Shown here: positions 35,007 to 43,983 of the stretch, piece after piece | How positions within the stretch are numbered: position 1 is the stretch's first letter | Layout of the letters: each line of letters begins with the position of its first letter | From: Sulfurospirillum sp. 1612 | GTDB lineage: Bacteria; Campylobacterota; Campylobacteria; Campylobacterales; Sulfurospirillaceae | Length of the DNA: 64,000 nucleotides | Assembly: GCF_036556685.1 (NCBI RefSeq) | Contig: NZ_CP140614.1 | Span: forward strand, 372,001 to 436,000 | Reading direction: 5' to 3' | Program-made: the position numbers and the translations under genes | The notes under the pieces: model-generated | Seen by the model: the letters and a program-made list of their open reading frames with translations, nothing else | Database searches by the model: none | Told to the model about the DNA's origin: nothing

Positions 35007-37220
35007 ATGAAAAAATTATTGTTATCGGGATTCATGGTATTCTCATCGTTGTATGCTGTGGATATCAAGAGTATAAAGTTTGATGGATTAATACATCTAT
35101 CCCCTAGCGTGGCTTTAGAGATTATGAATATCTCTAAGGGAGACCCTATTGATATCGAAGTGATTGACAAAGGGATTAAAGCACTCTACAAACAAAACTA
35201 TTTTAAAGATATTTCTGTAGAAGATGACAATAATGGAAATCTTACCATTAGTGTCGTGGAGAAACCGGTCATTGCAAATATTGACATCACTGGCATATCT
35301 GACAGTGATAAAAAAGACTTAAAAGATGCATTGGGTGTCAAAAAAGGTGAGATATACTCTCTCTCAAAGCTCAATACTGCCAAAAGAAATGTTGAAAAAT
35401 ATTATGAAGACAAAGGGTACTTTGATACTGTTGTCGAAGCGACGACTAAAAACCTCAACAAAACATCACTCTCTTTGAACCTCATCGTCAATAGGGGAGA
35501 AAAAATTGTTATCAAAAAAGTGACCTTATGCGGTGCTAAAAATTTTGATTACAGTGATGTGCGAGCCTCTATTGCCAACAGGCAAGAAGAGTACCTCTCT
35601 TGGATGTGGGGATTTGATGATGGTGAACTAAAAGTCAAAGATTTGATATATGATTCTGCGAGAATCCGAGATTATTATATGCGTCATGGTTACTTAGATG
35701 CGCATGTTAGCAATCCTTTCTTGAAAGCTTATATGGACGGGTATTTTGCAAAATTGACTTATAATATCAAAGAAGGTGAAAAATACAATGTTGGAACCTT
35801 GTCGATTACATCACCACAAAAGATTGTCGATACAAAAAAAATATTAGCACAGATGCAACTTCAAAAAGGTGAAGTCTTTAACTCTAAGAAACTGCGAAAT
35901 GATTTAAAAACGATAGAAAATGCATTCGGCGATAAAGGGTATGCTTTTGTACGCGTCAACCCTGATGTGAAAACAGACAAGAAAAATCATATTGCTAATA
36001 TTAATTTTATCGTAGACCCGGGTGATAAAGTCTATATTCATGATGTCAGAATTTCTGGTAATACCAAAACAATCGATCGCGTTGTGCGAAGAGAGATTTT
36101 TTTAGCGGCAGGGGATTTATATAATAAAACTGATTTGGAAGATTCAAGAACCGCACTCAAGCGCACGGGATATTTTGACGATGCATCAATCAAAGAAGTA
36201 CGTGTGAGTCAAGATAAGGTCGATCTTTTAGTGACAATTAAAGAGGCAAGAACGTCTTCTATCGGGGGAGGAATTGGTTATGGTTCTACTGATGGACTGA
36301 TTTTGAGCGCGAGTCTTGCTGATGGTAATATCTTTGGCTCAGGAATGAAAGCCAATGTCAGCGTGGAACGGTCCAATTCTATTTTAAGTGGTGCCATATC
36401 ATTAACCAACCCAAGAGTCAATGACTCTATTTATAGTTTAAGTGGAACCGTGTACCGACAAAATTATGATTACACCAGTTATGATTTGAAAAATTTAGGA
36501 TTTAATCTTACTGTTGGTAGAAAATTTGGACGCCAATGGAGTGGTTCTGTGGGATATACCTTGCAAGAATCAGAATTAAGCAATTTAGATGATAGTATTG
36601 ATGCATCATTGTATAAATTAGGAACAACCATCAAAAGTGCGGTAACACCAGCGGTATCTTATAATAGTACGGATGATTATTATTTGCCGAGAAAAGGGAT
36701 TAGCGCTAAAGCTAGCATTGAAATTGCTGGATTGGGTGGAGATGATAAGTTTATCACCTTTAGAAATAAATTTGAGTATTTTTATGGATTACAAGATGTA
36801 ATCGATTATGATTTGATTCTAAGATATCGAGCGAAATTTAACTATATCGTCGATAATGGTTACTTGCCTATTGATGAGAAGTTGTATATGGGGGGTACGA
36901 GTACGGTTCGAGGTTATAGTTCCAATACCATCTCTCCCAAAAATAGTAGTGATGCACTCTTAGGGGGTAGAATGATGTTTGCTAATAGTGTGGAGGCGAG
37001 TTTCCCACTGATTGAGCGCATCAAGCTAAGAGGTGCAGTATTTTTTGACTATGGTATGATTGGAGAGGATAGTCTTAATATTAAAAGAGCCGGTACGGGT
37101 GTGACATTAGAATGGAATTCTCCTCTTGGAGCGATTAACCTCATTTTTGCAAAAGCACTACTGAATGAATCTGGAGATGATCTTTCATCATTTGAATTTA
37201 CAATGGGACAACGCTTCTAA
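35007..37220 (+). CDS. bamA: Outer-membrane assembly factor BamA (Omp85)
   Basis: Inserts beta-barrel proteins into the outer membrane. The 737-residue precursor has a signal peptide (about 1-17), five POTRA repeats (about 20-400) and a C-terminal 16-strand barrel ending in MGQRF, with the final Phe typical of outer-membrane proteins. The conserved VRGY lid-loop motif is present (TVRGYSS near 630). The stop overlaps that of the opposing ppx/gppA gene, with no visible terminator. Confidence 0.96.
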   Translation: MKKLLLSGFMVFSSLYAVDIKSIKFDGLIHLSPSVALEIMNISKGDPIDIEVIDKGIKALYKQNYFKDISVEDDNNGNLTISVVEKPVIANIDITGISDSDKKDLKDALGVKKGEIYSLSKLNTAKRNVEKYYEDKGYFDTVVEATTKNLNKTSLSLNLIVNRGEKIVIKKVTLCGAKNFDYSDVRASIANRQEEYLSWMWGFDDGELKVKDLIYDSARIRDYYMRHGYLDAHVSNPFLKAYMDGYFAKLTYNIKEGEKYNVGTLSITSPQKIVDTKKILAQMQLQKGEVFNSKKLRNDLKTIENAFGDKGYAFVRVNPDVKTDKKNHIANINFIVDPGDKVYIHDVRISGNTKTIDRVVRREIFLAAGDLYNKTDLEDSRTALKRTGYFDDASIKEVRVSQDKVDLLVTIKEARTSSIGGGIGYGSTDGLILSASLADGNIFGSGMKANVSVERSNSILSGAISLTNPRVNDSIYSLSGTVYRQNYDYTSYDLKNLGFNLTVGRKFGRQWSGSVGYTLQESELSNLDDSIDASLYKLGTTIKSAVTPAVSYNSTDDYYLPRKGISAKASIEIAGLGGDDKFITFRNKFEYFYGLQDVIDYDLILRYRAKFNYIVDNGYLPIDEKLYMGGTSTVRGYSSNTISPKNSSDALLGGRMMFANSVEASFPLIERIKLRGAVFFDYGMIGEDSLNIKRAGTGVTLEWNSPLGAINLIFAKALLNESGDDLSSFEFTMGQRF

Positions 37221-38698
37221 AAGAAGCGTGACTCATTTAATACAATCGCAAATGAAGCGGGTTTAGCAAGTTTTTTGATTGATTCTTTGGCTAAATTCAG
37301 CTTCTTGCTAGAATTGATATATAAGGTGTGATTTTTGTATTCAAACTCAAAGGTTGCATTGATAAGGTCCTCATGTAGACAATTGGTTAAAGAGAGGATA
37401 AAACTGAGCCAATTGACCGTATCAATATGGGGCAACAAATCTTGATAGCGTGAAATTTCTTCGGCAGATGGCAATTTTTTCATATGATACTTTATCAAAA
37501 TAGCTACTAAGATTTTTTCTTGATGGGTAAAACCATAGTTGAGATTGTTTAATATAAAGTAAAAGCTGTGTAGGTTTTTTTGATAAAAATTTAGTTTGAT
37601 GCCAATATTGTAGAGTTTTGCTGCAATCTCCAACTCTTTTTTATACTGACTATCGATTTGATGAATATAGGCTAATGCATCAAAAAGATCAGAAGAGCAC
37701 TTTACGGCTGAATTATTTTGGATGTCTTGAATTTCAAATCGATCAATTAAACTTCTGAGACTCAGTCTGAAAGTCGGATTGAAAATGTGGTGTTGATTTC
37801 GCAATAAATCACTCAAATAGACACCTTCTCTAACTCCTGCACCAGATGTGATAACGTGCTTGGTGCCTAGCTTGGCAGTAACGGCATCAAAGATATATAA
37901 GCCTTCCCGAATGGTATCGATACGCTCTTTTTTGATTCCAAAATCTTTGAGTTGAATGGTCGGTGACGTTTTGATATCGCGAATTAACTCCAAGTAATCA
38001 CTAAGCTGATATTCAAAGCCGTGTACGGTTTTGAGCGGATAGTTGATTTTTGCCATAATGAGCTTTGAGAGATAGCGTGTTGTTCCTCCGATGACGATGA
38101 GTTTCTCAGTCTTAAAATCATCAGGCAACGCCTGGACAATCTCTTCAACAAATTTAGCGATTTTATCTGTTTTGGCATGTTTGTCTAAAAACAACTCTTT
38201 AAGTCGGACGGTCCCCACATTGAGTGAGATGGTCTGTATGATTTTATTGTTTTGGATAAAAGAGAGTTCTGTCGAGCCTCCCCCGATGTCTATCGTCGCA
38301 GCTTTATCAAATGGTTTGAGATGGTTAATAGCGGCAATACCACCATAATAAGCCTCTTTTTTCCCATCAATAATCTTGATGTTAATATGGAGCTCTTTTT
38401 TGACTCTATTGATAAAAGAGGGGGCATTGGGCGCATCTCGCAGTGCTGATGTCGCCACGCAGAGTGTCTTTTGACATTTCAACGATTTGATGATATTTTT
38501 GAAACTGCCCAGCGCATCATAGGCTCTTTGTAGTGGAACTTCTTGAAGGACTCCACCATTTTCGTAGGCGCCCTCCCCAATGCGTACTTGGCTTTTGACT
38601 TCTTTGATCATATGAAAGGCCAGATGGCTTGTCTTTTCAAAAACAACCATTCTGGCAGAATTTGAGCCAATATCTATAATGGCGGTTCGTTTTGCCAT
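37217..38698 (-). CDS. Ppx/GppA exopolyphosphatase-like phosphatase
   Basis: Hydrolyses polyphosphate and/or pppGpp. The 493-residue protein has the ASKHA phosphate motifs IDIGSNSARM (about 6-15) and IDIGGGSTEL (about 136-145), GGTTRYL (about 205), and GAGVREG (about 290), followed by a C-terminal HD-like helical domain. One or two residues cannot discriminate Ppx from GppA. It lies downstream of the ferredoxin gene, overlapping its stop by one base, the same order as Cj0354c-Cj0353c in C. jejuni. A PPK2 kinase is also in the window, so polyphosphate turnover is represented twice. Confidence 0.9.
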   Translation of the reverse strand: MAKRTAIIDIGSNSARMVVFEKTSHLAFHMIKEVKSQVRIGEGAYENGGVLQEVPLQRAYDALGSFKNIIKSLKCQKTLCVATSALRDAPNAPSFINRVKKELHINIKIIDGKKEAYYGGIAAINHLKPFDKAATIDIGGGSTELSFIQNNKIIQTISLNVGTVRLKELFLDKHAKTDKIAKFVEEIVQALPDDFKTEKLIVIGGTTRYLSKLIMAKINYPLKTVHGFEYQLSDYLELIRDIKTSPTIQLKDFGIKKERIDTIREGLYIFDAVTAKLGTKHVITSGAGVREGVYLSDLLRNQHHIFNPTFRLSLRSLIDRFEIQDIQNNSAVKCSSDLFDALAYIHQIDSQYKKELEIAAKLYNIGIKLNFYQKNLHSFYFILNNLNYGFTHQEKILVAILIKYHMKKLPSAEEISRYQDLLPHIDTVNWLSFILSLTNCLHEDLINATFEFEYKNHTLYINSSKKLNLAKESIKKLAKPASFAIVLNESRFF

Positions 38699-38949
38699 TA
38701 CTCTTCGCTGTTTAACTGTTCAAATTTTAACTTTAACTCTTCTAAACTCTCTTTGTTGTCTTCATCAGGGATGATACAATCAACCGGACAGATTGAGATA
38801 CACGCAGGTTCATCATAGTGTCCAACACATTCAGTACAAATATCTGGATCGATGATGTAAATGGGATCAGATTCTTCTATTGCATTGTTAGGGCATTCTT
38901 CTCTACATGCATCACAAGCGATGCATTCGTCTGTTATCATTAGTGACAT
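38698..38949 (-). CDS. 2[4Fe-4S] ferredoxin (FdxB-like)
   Basis: An 83-residue ferredoxin with CIACDACREECP and CTECVGHYDEPACISICPVDC, the Alvin-type spacing in the second block, and an acidic C-terminal helix. The ATG at 38949, with GAGGAA upstream, is preferred over a TTG 15 bases further up. Homologous to the fdxB locus of C. jejuni, between the ppx/gppA gene and the cosR gene; here a histidine kinase gene is additionally present between fdxB and the regulator. Confidence 0.92.
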   Translation of the reverse strand: MSLMITDECIACDACREECPNNAIEESDPIYIIDPDICTECVGHYDEPACISICPVDCIIPDEDNKESLEELKLKFEQLNSEE

Positions 38950-39035
38950 ATTTTGTTTCCTCAAAAATAAAATTTTAAAACTTATACACTAAAAATACTT
39001 TAAGGAAATTTAAAAAATTGATTTTTTATAATTTT

Positions 39036-40331
39036 TTACGATTTTTTATCTTCTGGGATAAATAAAGTAGCAATAGTACCGGAAGCATCTATTCTATTTT
39101 TTAATGATATTTCTGCACCGATGGCATTAGCCGCACCCTGAGCTAAAAAGAGTCCAAGCCCAACACCGGACTTATTTCCATAGCGTTTAAAAGGAGCAAA
39201 AAGATCCAATTTTTCATCAATACCACAGCCCTCATCAATGACTTTGACGACGTAGCCATTGTCCTCTTCGTAGCATTTAATGATGATGGATTTACCAATA
39301 GGTGTGAATTTGATAGCATTTTGGACAAAATTTTGTAAGATATGTATAATCAAAGTAGGTTGCGTTTTGATGATGTAGCTATCTGGCGATATCTCTGCTT
39401 CTAAACTTTTCTCCACTTGGTGGGCTAAGATTCTAAAGTTATTGAGTTTTTCTTTGAGAAATTTGACAAGGTCCATCTTGATAGGCTCTTCAAAATGGGC
39501 ACTCTCTTGTCTTCCAATCTCTAAAATATTACTAATCATCTTATTCATCTCATCAATGGTCAGATTATTACTGCGTATGGTCTCAATGTATTTTTCAGGC
39601 TCTCTTTTTTTGATGAGGGTCACTTCATTTTTGGTTTTCATGACCGCTAGGGGCGTTTTGAGCTCATGAGAGGTGCCGATAAAAAGCTCTTTTTGGTACT
39701 CTACAAACACCTGGATTCGCTTGACCAAGCCGTTAATACTTTTTCCTAAGGGGACAAACTCTTCAGGCAAGGTTCTAAGGTCAATTTTTTGAAGAAAACT
39801 TTCATTCATATTGGCTAATTTCATCGTAAGAGATTTGATGGGCAAGAGGAGCATTCTTGAGAGAAATAGCGCATAAAAAAGAATCAGAAAGATAGCGATG
39901 AGGTTGATAGTCAAAATATTCTTCAGAATCTCATTGAGTAATTTATCCGTATCACTGATATTTTTTGTGATGGAGATAAAGAGTGCTTTGGCTTTATTTA
40001 ACGGATAGTAGATTCGTAAGTAGTGTTGATTGTTCCGTGTTGAATGCTCAAAAAATATTTTTGTTTTGGCATCAACTCGGATGACTGTTTTGACTTTTAA
40101 ATCTTGAATACTCAGCTCCGGATCAAACAGATTTACACCCAATTGATTCAAATCTGATGATTTAGAAACAGCGACTAAAGCGGCTTCCTTTTTAAGAGAG
40201 TTGGTTAAGTCTTTGTAGATGGAAATTTTGATGTAGTTATATAAAATAATCGAGAAGATTACAATCAGTACTGTTGATGCCAGTACCAATTGTAAAATAA
40301 AACTATTTCTTATACTTTTTTTGGAAAACAA
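39036..40331 (-). CDS. Histidine kinase paired with the HsrA/CosR-type regulator
   Basis: A 431-residue membrane kinase: helix at about 12-33, short periplasmic domain (about 35-130), second helix (about 138-158), HAMP-like linker, DHp with the phospho-His in GTSHELKTPLAVMK (about 222), and HATPase with N box NFVQNAIKFTP and G boxes DEGCGID and GVGLGLFLAQ. All catalytic motifs are intact. Its start overlaps the regulator's 3' end by 22 bases, so the two should be a cognate pair. No kinase lies at this place in C. jejuni, where the regulator is an orphan. Signal unknown. Confidence 0.92.
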   Translation of the reverse strand: MFSKKSIRNSFILQLVLASTVLIVIFSIILYNYIKISIYKDLTNSLKKEAALVAVSKSSDLNQLGVNLFDPELSIQDLKVKTVIRVDAKTKIFFEHSTRNNQHYLRIYYPLNKAKALFISITKNISDTDKLLNEILKNILTINLIAIFLILFYALFLSRMLLLPIKSLTMKLANMNESFLQKIDLRTLPEEFVPLGKSINGLVKRIQVFVEYQKELFIGTSHELKTPLAVMKTKNEVTLIKKREPEKYIETIRSNNLTIDEMNKMISNILEIGRQESAHFEEPIKMDLVKFLKEKLNNFRILAHQVEKSLEAEISPDSYIIKTQPTLIIHILQNFVQNAIKFTPIGKSIIIKCYEEDNGYVVKVIDEGCGIDEKLDLFAPFKRYGNKSGVGLGLFLAQGAANAIGAEISLKNRIDASGTIATLFIPEDKKS

Positions 40332-40981
40332 AATCGATAACCTCTTCGTCTCACGGTCTCAATAGTTGAGATTTCCAATGGTTTATCCATTTTTTGACGA
40401 ATCTGGTTAATAGCAACTTCGATGACATTTGGAGTGACAAGTTCTGGCTCTTCCCAAATAGCATCCAGTAGTTGTTCTTTTGAGACGATTTGATCGCTAT
40501 GGCGTGCAAGGTGTGTGAGTACTTCAAAAGGTTTTCCTTTGAGCTCGATCTCTTGACCTTTATAGGTGATTTTTTCTTCATCAGGATCGATTGTTAAATC
40601 ATCAATTTTGATAACATTAGTGCCACCAAAGCGTAATCTTGCTTCAATTCTCGCTACCAAAATATCAAAATCAAATGGTTTTTTGATGTAATCATCGGCA
40701 CCGGCTTTGAGGGCTTTGATTTCACTCTCTTTGTCATCTTTTGCTGATAAAATCACAGCGGCAGTTCTTGGAGATTTTTGTTTAATAATATTGATTAAAT
40801 CTACACCATCGCCATCTGGCAACATCCAATCAGCTAAAACTAAATCATAATTTCTTATTCCAATATAATATTCTGCATCTTTAAAATTTTCTGAGCTATC
40901 AGTCTGATAGCCAAACTCCTGAAGTCCTTCTGCTATAGTTCTACCTAGTGTTACTTCATCTTCAACAATTAGGATTCTCAT
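40310..40981 (-). CDS. HsrA/CosR-type response regulator with intact phosphorylation site
   Basis: The DNA-binding half (about 112-223) is strikingly like HP1043/HsrA and C. jejuni CosR: it contains VARIEARLRFGG, DEEKITYKG, GKPFEVLTHLARH, EEPELVTPNVIEVAINQI and TVRRRGYRFCFPK. HsrA and CosR are essential or oxidative-stress-related orphan regulators with degenerate receivers. Here the receiver keeps Glu7/Asp8, Asp51 in LADWMLPDGDG, Ser79 and Lys101, so it should be phosphorylated by the overlapping kinase. ATG 40981 with AAGGAA upstream gives 223 residues. Neighbours folb and ferredoxin/ppx match the cosR locus. Confidence 0.92.
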   Translation of the reverse strand: MRILIVEDEVTLGRTIAEGLQEFGYQTDSSENFKDAEYYIGIRNYDLVLADWMLPDGDGVDLINIIKQKSPRTAAVILSAKDDKESEIKALKAGADDYIKKPFDFDILVARIEARLRFGGTNVIKIDDLTIDPDEEKITYKGQEIELKGKPFEVLTHLARHSDQIVSKEQLLDAIWEEPELVTPNVIEVAINQIRQKMDKPLEISTIETVRRRGYRFCFPKKV

Positions 40982-41084
40982 TATTGTTCCTTGCATTTAA
41001 AATTTAATATATATCTTGACGTGAAAAAGATAAAGGAGATTATAACATAATTTTAGCTAGATTTAAAGTTTTTTTAATAAATTT

Positions 41085-41420
41085 TTAATAAATTTTTAAT
41101 TTTCTTTTAATAATAGCGCCCACTACGCAGTTGCTTATAATATCAGGCTTAGATATTTTGAGTTTTATTTTCTCAATTTTTGGGAATTCATTGCTCAAAA
41201 TTGTGATGATTTCTTCTAACGCCTCTTCAATAAGAAGAAATTTTCGCCTCATGATAGTTTCTTGTATGATTTTTGTTACTTGCGAATAATCAATAAAATT
41301 TGAATTTGAATACTGATAGTGGATTTTCGCATCGACAATAATGCGCTGCTTTGTATGTCGCTCTGTATCTAAGAGTCCCAGTATCGCATCAAATTCAAAA
41401 TTCTTTATAAAGATGGTCAC
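41085..41420 (-). CDS. folB: Dihydroneopterin aldolase (FolB family)
   Basis: A 111-residue T-fold enzyme of folate synthesis that cleaves 7,8-dihydroneopterin. It has the N-terminal IKNFEFDAILGLLDTER segment, Tyr and Glu in the active-site region (for example LIEEALEEI near 68-76) and a C-terminal ISKPDII strand, the usual K-P motif. It starts at GTG 41420 directly after the plsY stop. Followed 104 bases later by the HsrA/CosR-type regulator in the same direction. Confidence 0.82.
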   Translation of the reverse strand: MTIFIKNFEFDAILGLLDTERHTKQRIIVDAKIHYQYSNSNFIDYSQVTKIIQETIMRRKFLLIEEALEEIITILSNEFPKIEKIKLKISKPDIISNCVVGAIIKRKLKIY

Positions 41421-42050
41421 TTAAACGACTCGCGTTTCTTCCCCTTTAAATATTCGGATGATATTGGGGATGTGTTTGTAAAAGATAATAAAGGTGATGA
41501 TAATAATAGGCGCATGCGTGCTGATTTGTGGAATATTTGGATGAATGATAAAGGAGGCAATAACAAGGGCCAAAAGACCACTGAGCGATGATAGTGATGA
41601 AATCTTGATGGTCTTTGCAAAAAGAAACCAGACAACCAGCGCAATCAACGTTTCAACAGGCAGCATAAAAAACATCACGCCCATACCCGTCGCAACTCCT
41701 TTGCCCCCTTCAAATTTTAAATAAGGGCTGTAACAGTGTCCGATGACAGATAATATAGCGATGGTCCAGAGTGTTTCAGGGCTAACCCCTGCGATAAATT
41801 TAGCAAGTGCTAATATAATGATGCCTTTAAATACATCAAGGACCAGTGTTGCGATGGCTACTTGTTTGGCTAGTTTTGGATTTTGTGTTTTTAATGCTCG
41901 CAGTACATTGGTCGCACCGATACTACCACTACCGACTTCTGTCACATTGACATGGCCATAGTATTTTGCCAGTAGCAATCCAAAGGGAATGCCTCCCACA
42001 AGGTACGCTAAAATGTAAAATTGTATATTTGTATTAAAAAAAAATTCCAA
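41421..42050 (-). CDS. plsY: Acyl-phosphate:glycerol-3-phosphate acyltransferase
   Basis: Integral membrane enzyme that uses PlsX-made acyl-phosphate to acylate glycerol-3-phosphate. The 209-residue protein has five helices and the three PlsY motifs: GSGSIGATNVLR (about 40-51), GHCYSPYLKFEGGKGVATGMG (about 102-122, read from its parts) and a C-terminal HxxN-like stretch around FYKHIPNIIRI. It starts at TTG 42050 with AAAGGAAA upstream. Divergent from nadA. Confidence 0.94.
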   Translation of the reverse strand: MEFFFNTNIQFYILAYLVGGIPFGLLLAKYYGHVNVTEVGSGSIGATNVLRALKTQNPKLAKQVAIATLVLDVFKGIIILALAKFIAGVSPETLWTIAILSVIGHCYSPYLKFEGGKGVATGMGVMFFMLPVETLIALVVWFLFAKTIKISSLSSLSGLLALVIASFIIHPNIPQISTHAPIIIITFIIFYKHIPNIIRIFKGEETRVV

Positions 42051-42112
42051 TATATTTCCTTTTGTTGATATCGCAAAATTCTAGCAAAAATTTAATTTAA
42101 TTATGCTTTTGC

Positions 42113-42118
42113 TATAAT
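42113..42118 (+). promoter_or_regulatory. -10 box of the nadA-nadC-flhB operon
   Basis: TATAAT in the 76-base divergent gap. Transcription would start near 42125, almost at the first in-frame ATG (42127), which supports the downstream TTG 42160 as the true nadA start. Confidence 0.6.
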
Positions 42119-42159
42119 GCGAAAACATGATAGATGGTCTAGATGTAAAGGATTTTAAA

Positions 42160-43152
42160 TTGGATAAAAATGAATTAAAAATAGAGATAGAAAAATTAAA
42201 AAATGAATTAGACGTGAGCATCGTAGCGCATTATTACCAAAAAGATGAAGTCTTTGATATGGCAGATTTTAAAGGCGACTCATTAGAATTAGCACGGTGG
42301 GCCGCCAAAGATGAAAAAGAATTTTTGATTTTTTGTGGTGTTGGTTTTATGGGGCAAAGTGTTAAAATATTGTCTCCTAAAAAGAGAGTCTTGATGCCCA
42401 AAATCGCTTGTTGTGCGATGGCTAGGATGATTGATGGAGAATATTATGACACTAATGTCGCTATTTTGGAAAAAGCGGGTATCAAAAAAGAAGATATTAT
42501 GCCCATTACCTATATCAATTCTTCAGCTGATGTGAAGGCCAAAGTCGGTCAGATGGGAGGCATGGTTTGTACCAGTTCCAATGCCAAGATGATTATCACA
42601 AAAGCACGAGAAAGTGGCAAAAAGATTCTTTTTGTTCCTGATCGTTGTTTGGGACAAAATATTGCAAAAGGGATGGGATTACAATCTTGTGTTATTGGAG
42701 ATGGTAGCGATCCTAAGGACTCTGATATTATTTGCTACAATGGTTTTTGCTCAGTGCACCAACTCTTTGATACCGATGATATCGCATTTTATAGAGAAAA
42801 ATTTCCGGGAATCTTAATCGTGGCACATCCAGAGTGTAAGGTTGAAGTTTGTGATCAAGCAGACTTTGTGGGCTCAACCAGTCAAATCATCAAATTTATA
42901 AAAGAGCAACCCTTAGAACAGAAAATTGCCGTAGCCACTGAATTCAATATGGTGAATCGTTTGCGAAAAGAGAATACCTACATTCTCTCATCTTCAAAGC
43001 CAGAATGTCCGACGATGAATGAGACAACGCTTGAAGACCTTTATAATACGCTACTTTCGATTAAAGAAAAACGATTTGATAATGAGATTACAATCAGTGA
43101 AGATGTCAGAAAATGGTCTTATATTGCACTCAATCGGATGTTTGAAATTTAG
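42160..43152 (+). CDS. nadA: Quinolinate synthase
   Basis: [4Fe-4S] enzyme that condenses iminoaspartate with dihydroxyacetone phosphate to quinolinate in NAD synthesis. It carries SIVAHYYQKDEV, the cluster Cys residues (in ACCAMA, HPECKVEVC and KPECPTM regions) and GDSLELAR. The first in-frame ATG is 42127, but AAAGGA at 42147-42152 stands 7 bases before TTG 42160, which gives 330 residues and matches the short N terminus of Campylobacterota NadA. Six bases separate it from nadC; no nadB is in the window. Confidence 0.94.
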   Translation: MDKNELKIEIEKLKNELDVSIVAHYYQKDEVFDMADFKGDSLELARWAAKDEKEFLIFCGVGFMGQSVKILSPKKRVLMPKIACCAMARMIDGEYYDTNVAILEKAGIKKEDIMPITYINSSADVKAKVGQMGGMVCTSSNAKMIITKARESGKKILFVPDRCLGQNIAKGMGLQSCVIGDGSDPKDSDIICYNGFCSVHQLFDTDDIAFYREKFPGILIVAHPECKVEVCDQADFVGSTSQIIKFIKEQPLEQKIAVATEFNMVNRLRKENTYILSSSKPECPTMNETTLEDLYNTLLSIKEKRFDNEITISEDVRKWSYIALNRMFEI

Positions 43153-43158
43153 GAGATC

Positions 43159-43977
43159 ATGATGATAAAAAAATTCGTAAAAAACGCACTGCAAGAGGAT
43201 ATTGGTCGGGGCGATCTCTTCTATCTTGTGGGGGACAATAAAAAAGCAGTGGCTTCTATCATTTCAAAAGATTCGGGTATCTTAGCCGGCGTGGTATATG
43301 TCAAAGCACTCTGCAAAGTAGAACATATTAATATTAAGTTTCATTTGAAAGATGGTGAGAGTATTTCCAAGGGCGATGTGATTGCCACCTTAAAGGGTAA
43401 ATCAAAAAAACTTTTGATGTGTGAGCGTACGATACTCAATTTATTGCAACATGCCAGCGGCATCGCCACCAATACAAATTTATACACCCAGCAGATAAAA
43501 GATTGTAATGTGAAGCTTTTGGATACAAGAAAAACGCGACCGCACCTTAGAATTTTTGAAAAATATGCCGTGCGATGTGGAGGTGGTAATAATCACCGTA
43601 TGGGATTGGATGATTGTTTGATGTTGAAAGATACGCACATCAAAACGATTGATCATCTAGATACTTTTTTGCAAATGGCCAAAAACAAATTGCCTTATAC
43701 CACAAAAATCGAAATCGAATGTGAAGATATAGCGTTTGCAAAATATGCGATGCAGTGCGGTGCAGATATGATTATGTGTGACAATATGGCACTGTGTGAT
43801 ATAGAAAAAGTTGTCCAATATAAAAATGCCAATTTCCCGCATATCTTAGTTGAAGCAAGTGGCAATATCACGATTGAAAATATCAAGGAGTATACCCAAA
43901 CAGGCGTTGATGCTATCAGTAGTGGTAGTTTGATTCATCAAGCGACGTGGCTTGACCTCTCTATGAAAATCACGTGA
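43159..43977 (+). CDS. nadC: Nicotinate-nucleotide pyrophosphorylase (carboxylating)
   Basis: Converts quinolinate and PRPP to nicotinate mononucleotide, the step after NadA. The 272-residue protein has EDIGRGD (about 15-21), the substrate-binding LLDTRKTRPHLRIFEKYAV (about 116-134) and GGGNNHRMGL, and a C-terminal VEASGNIT / SSGSLIHQ. Either of two adjacent ATG codons (43159, 43162) could be used after GGAGATC. Confidence 0.96.
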   Translation: MMIKKFVKNALQEDIGRGDLFYLVGDNKKAVASIISKDSGILAGVVYVKALCKVEHINIKFHLKDGESISKGDVIATLKGKSKKLLMCERTILNLLQHASGIATNTNLYTQQIKDCNVKLLDTRKTRPHLRIFEKYAVRCGGGNNHRMGLDDCLMLKDTHIKTIDHLDTFLQMAKNKLPYTTKIEIECEDIAFAKYAMQCGADMIMCDNMALCDIEKVVQYKNANFPHILVEASGNITIENIKEYTQTGVDAISSGSLIHQATWLDLSMKIT

Positions 43978-43983
43978 TGTGAT

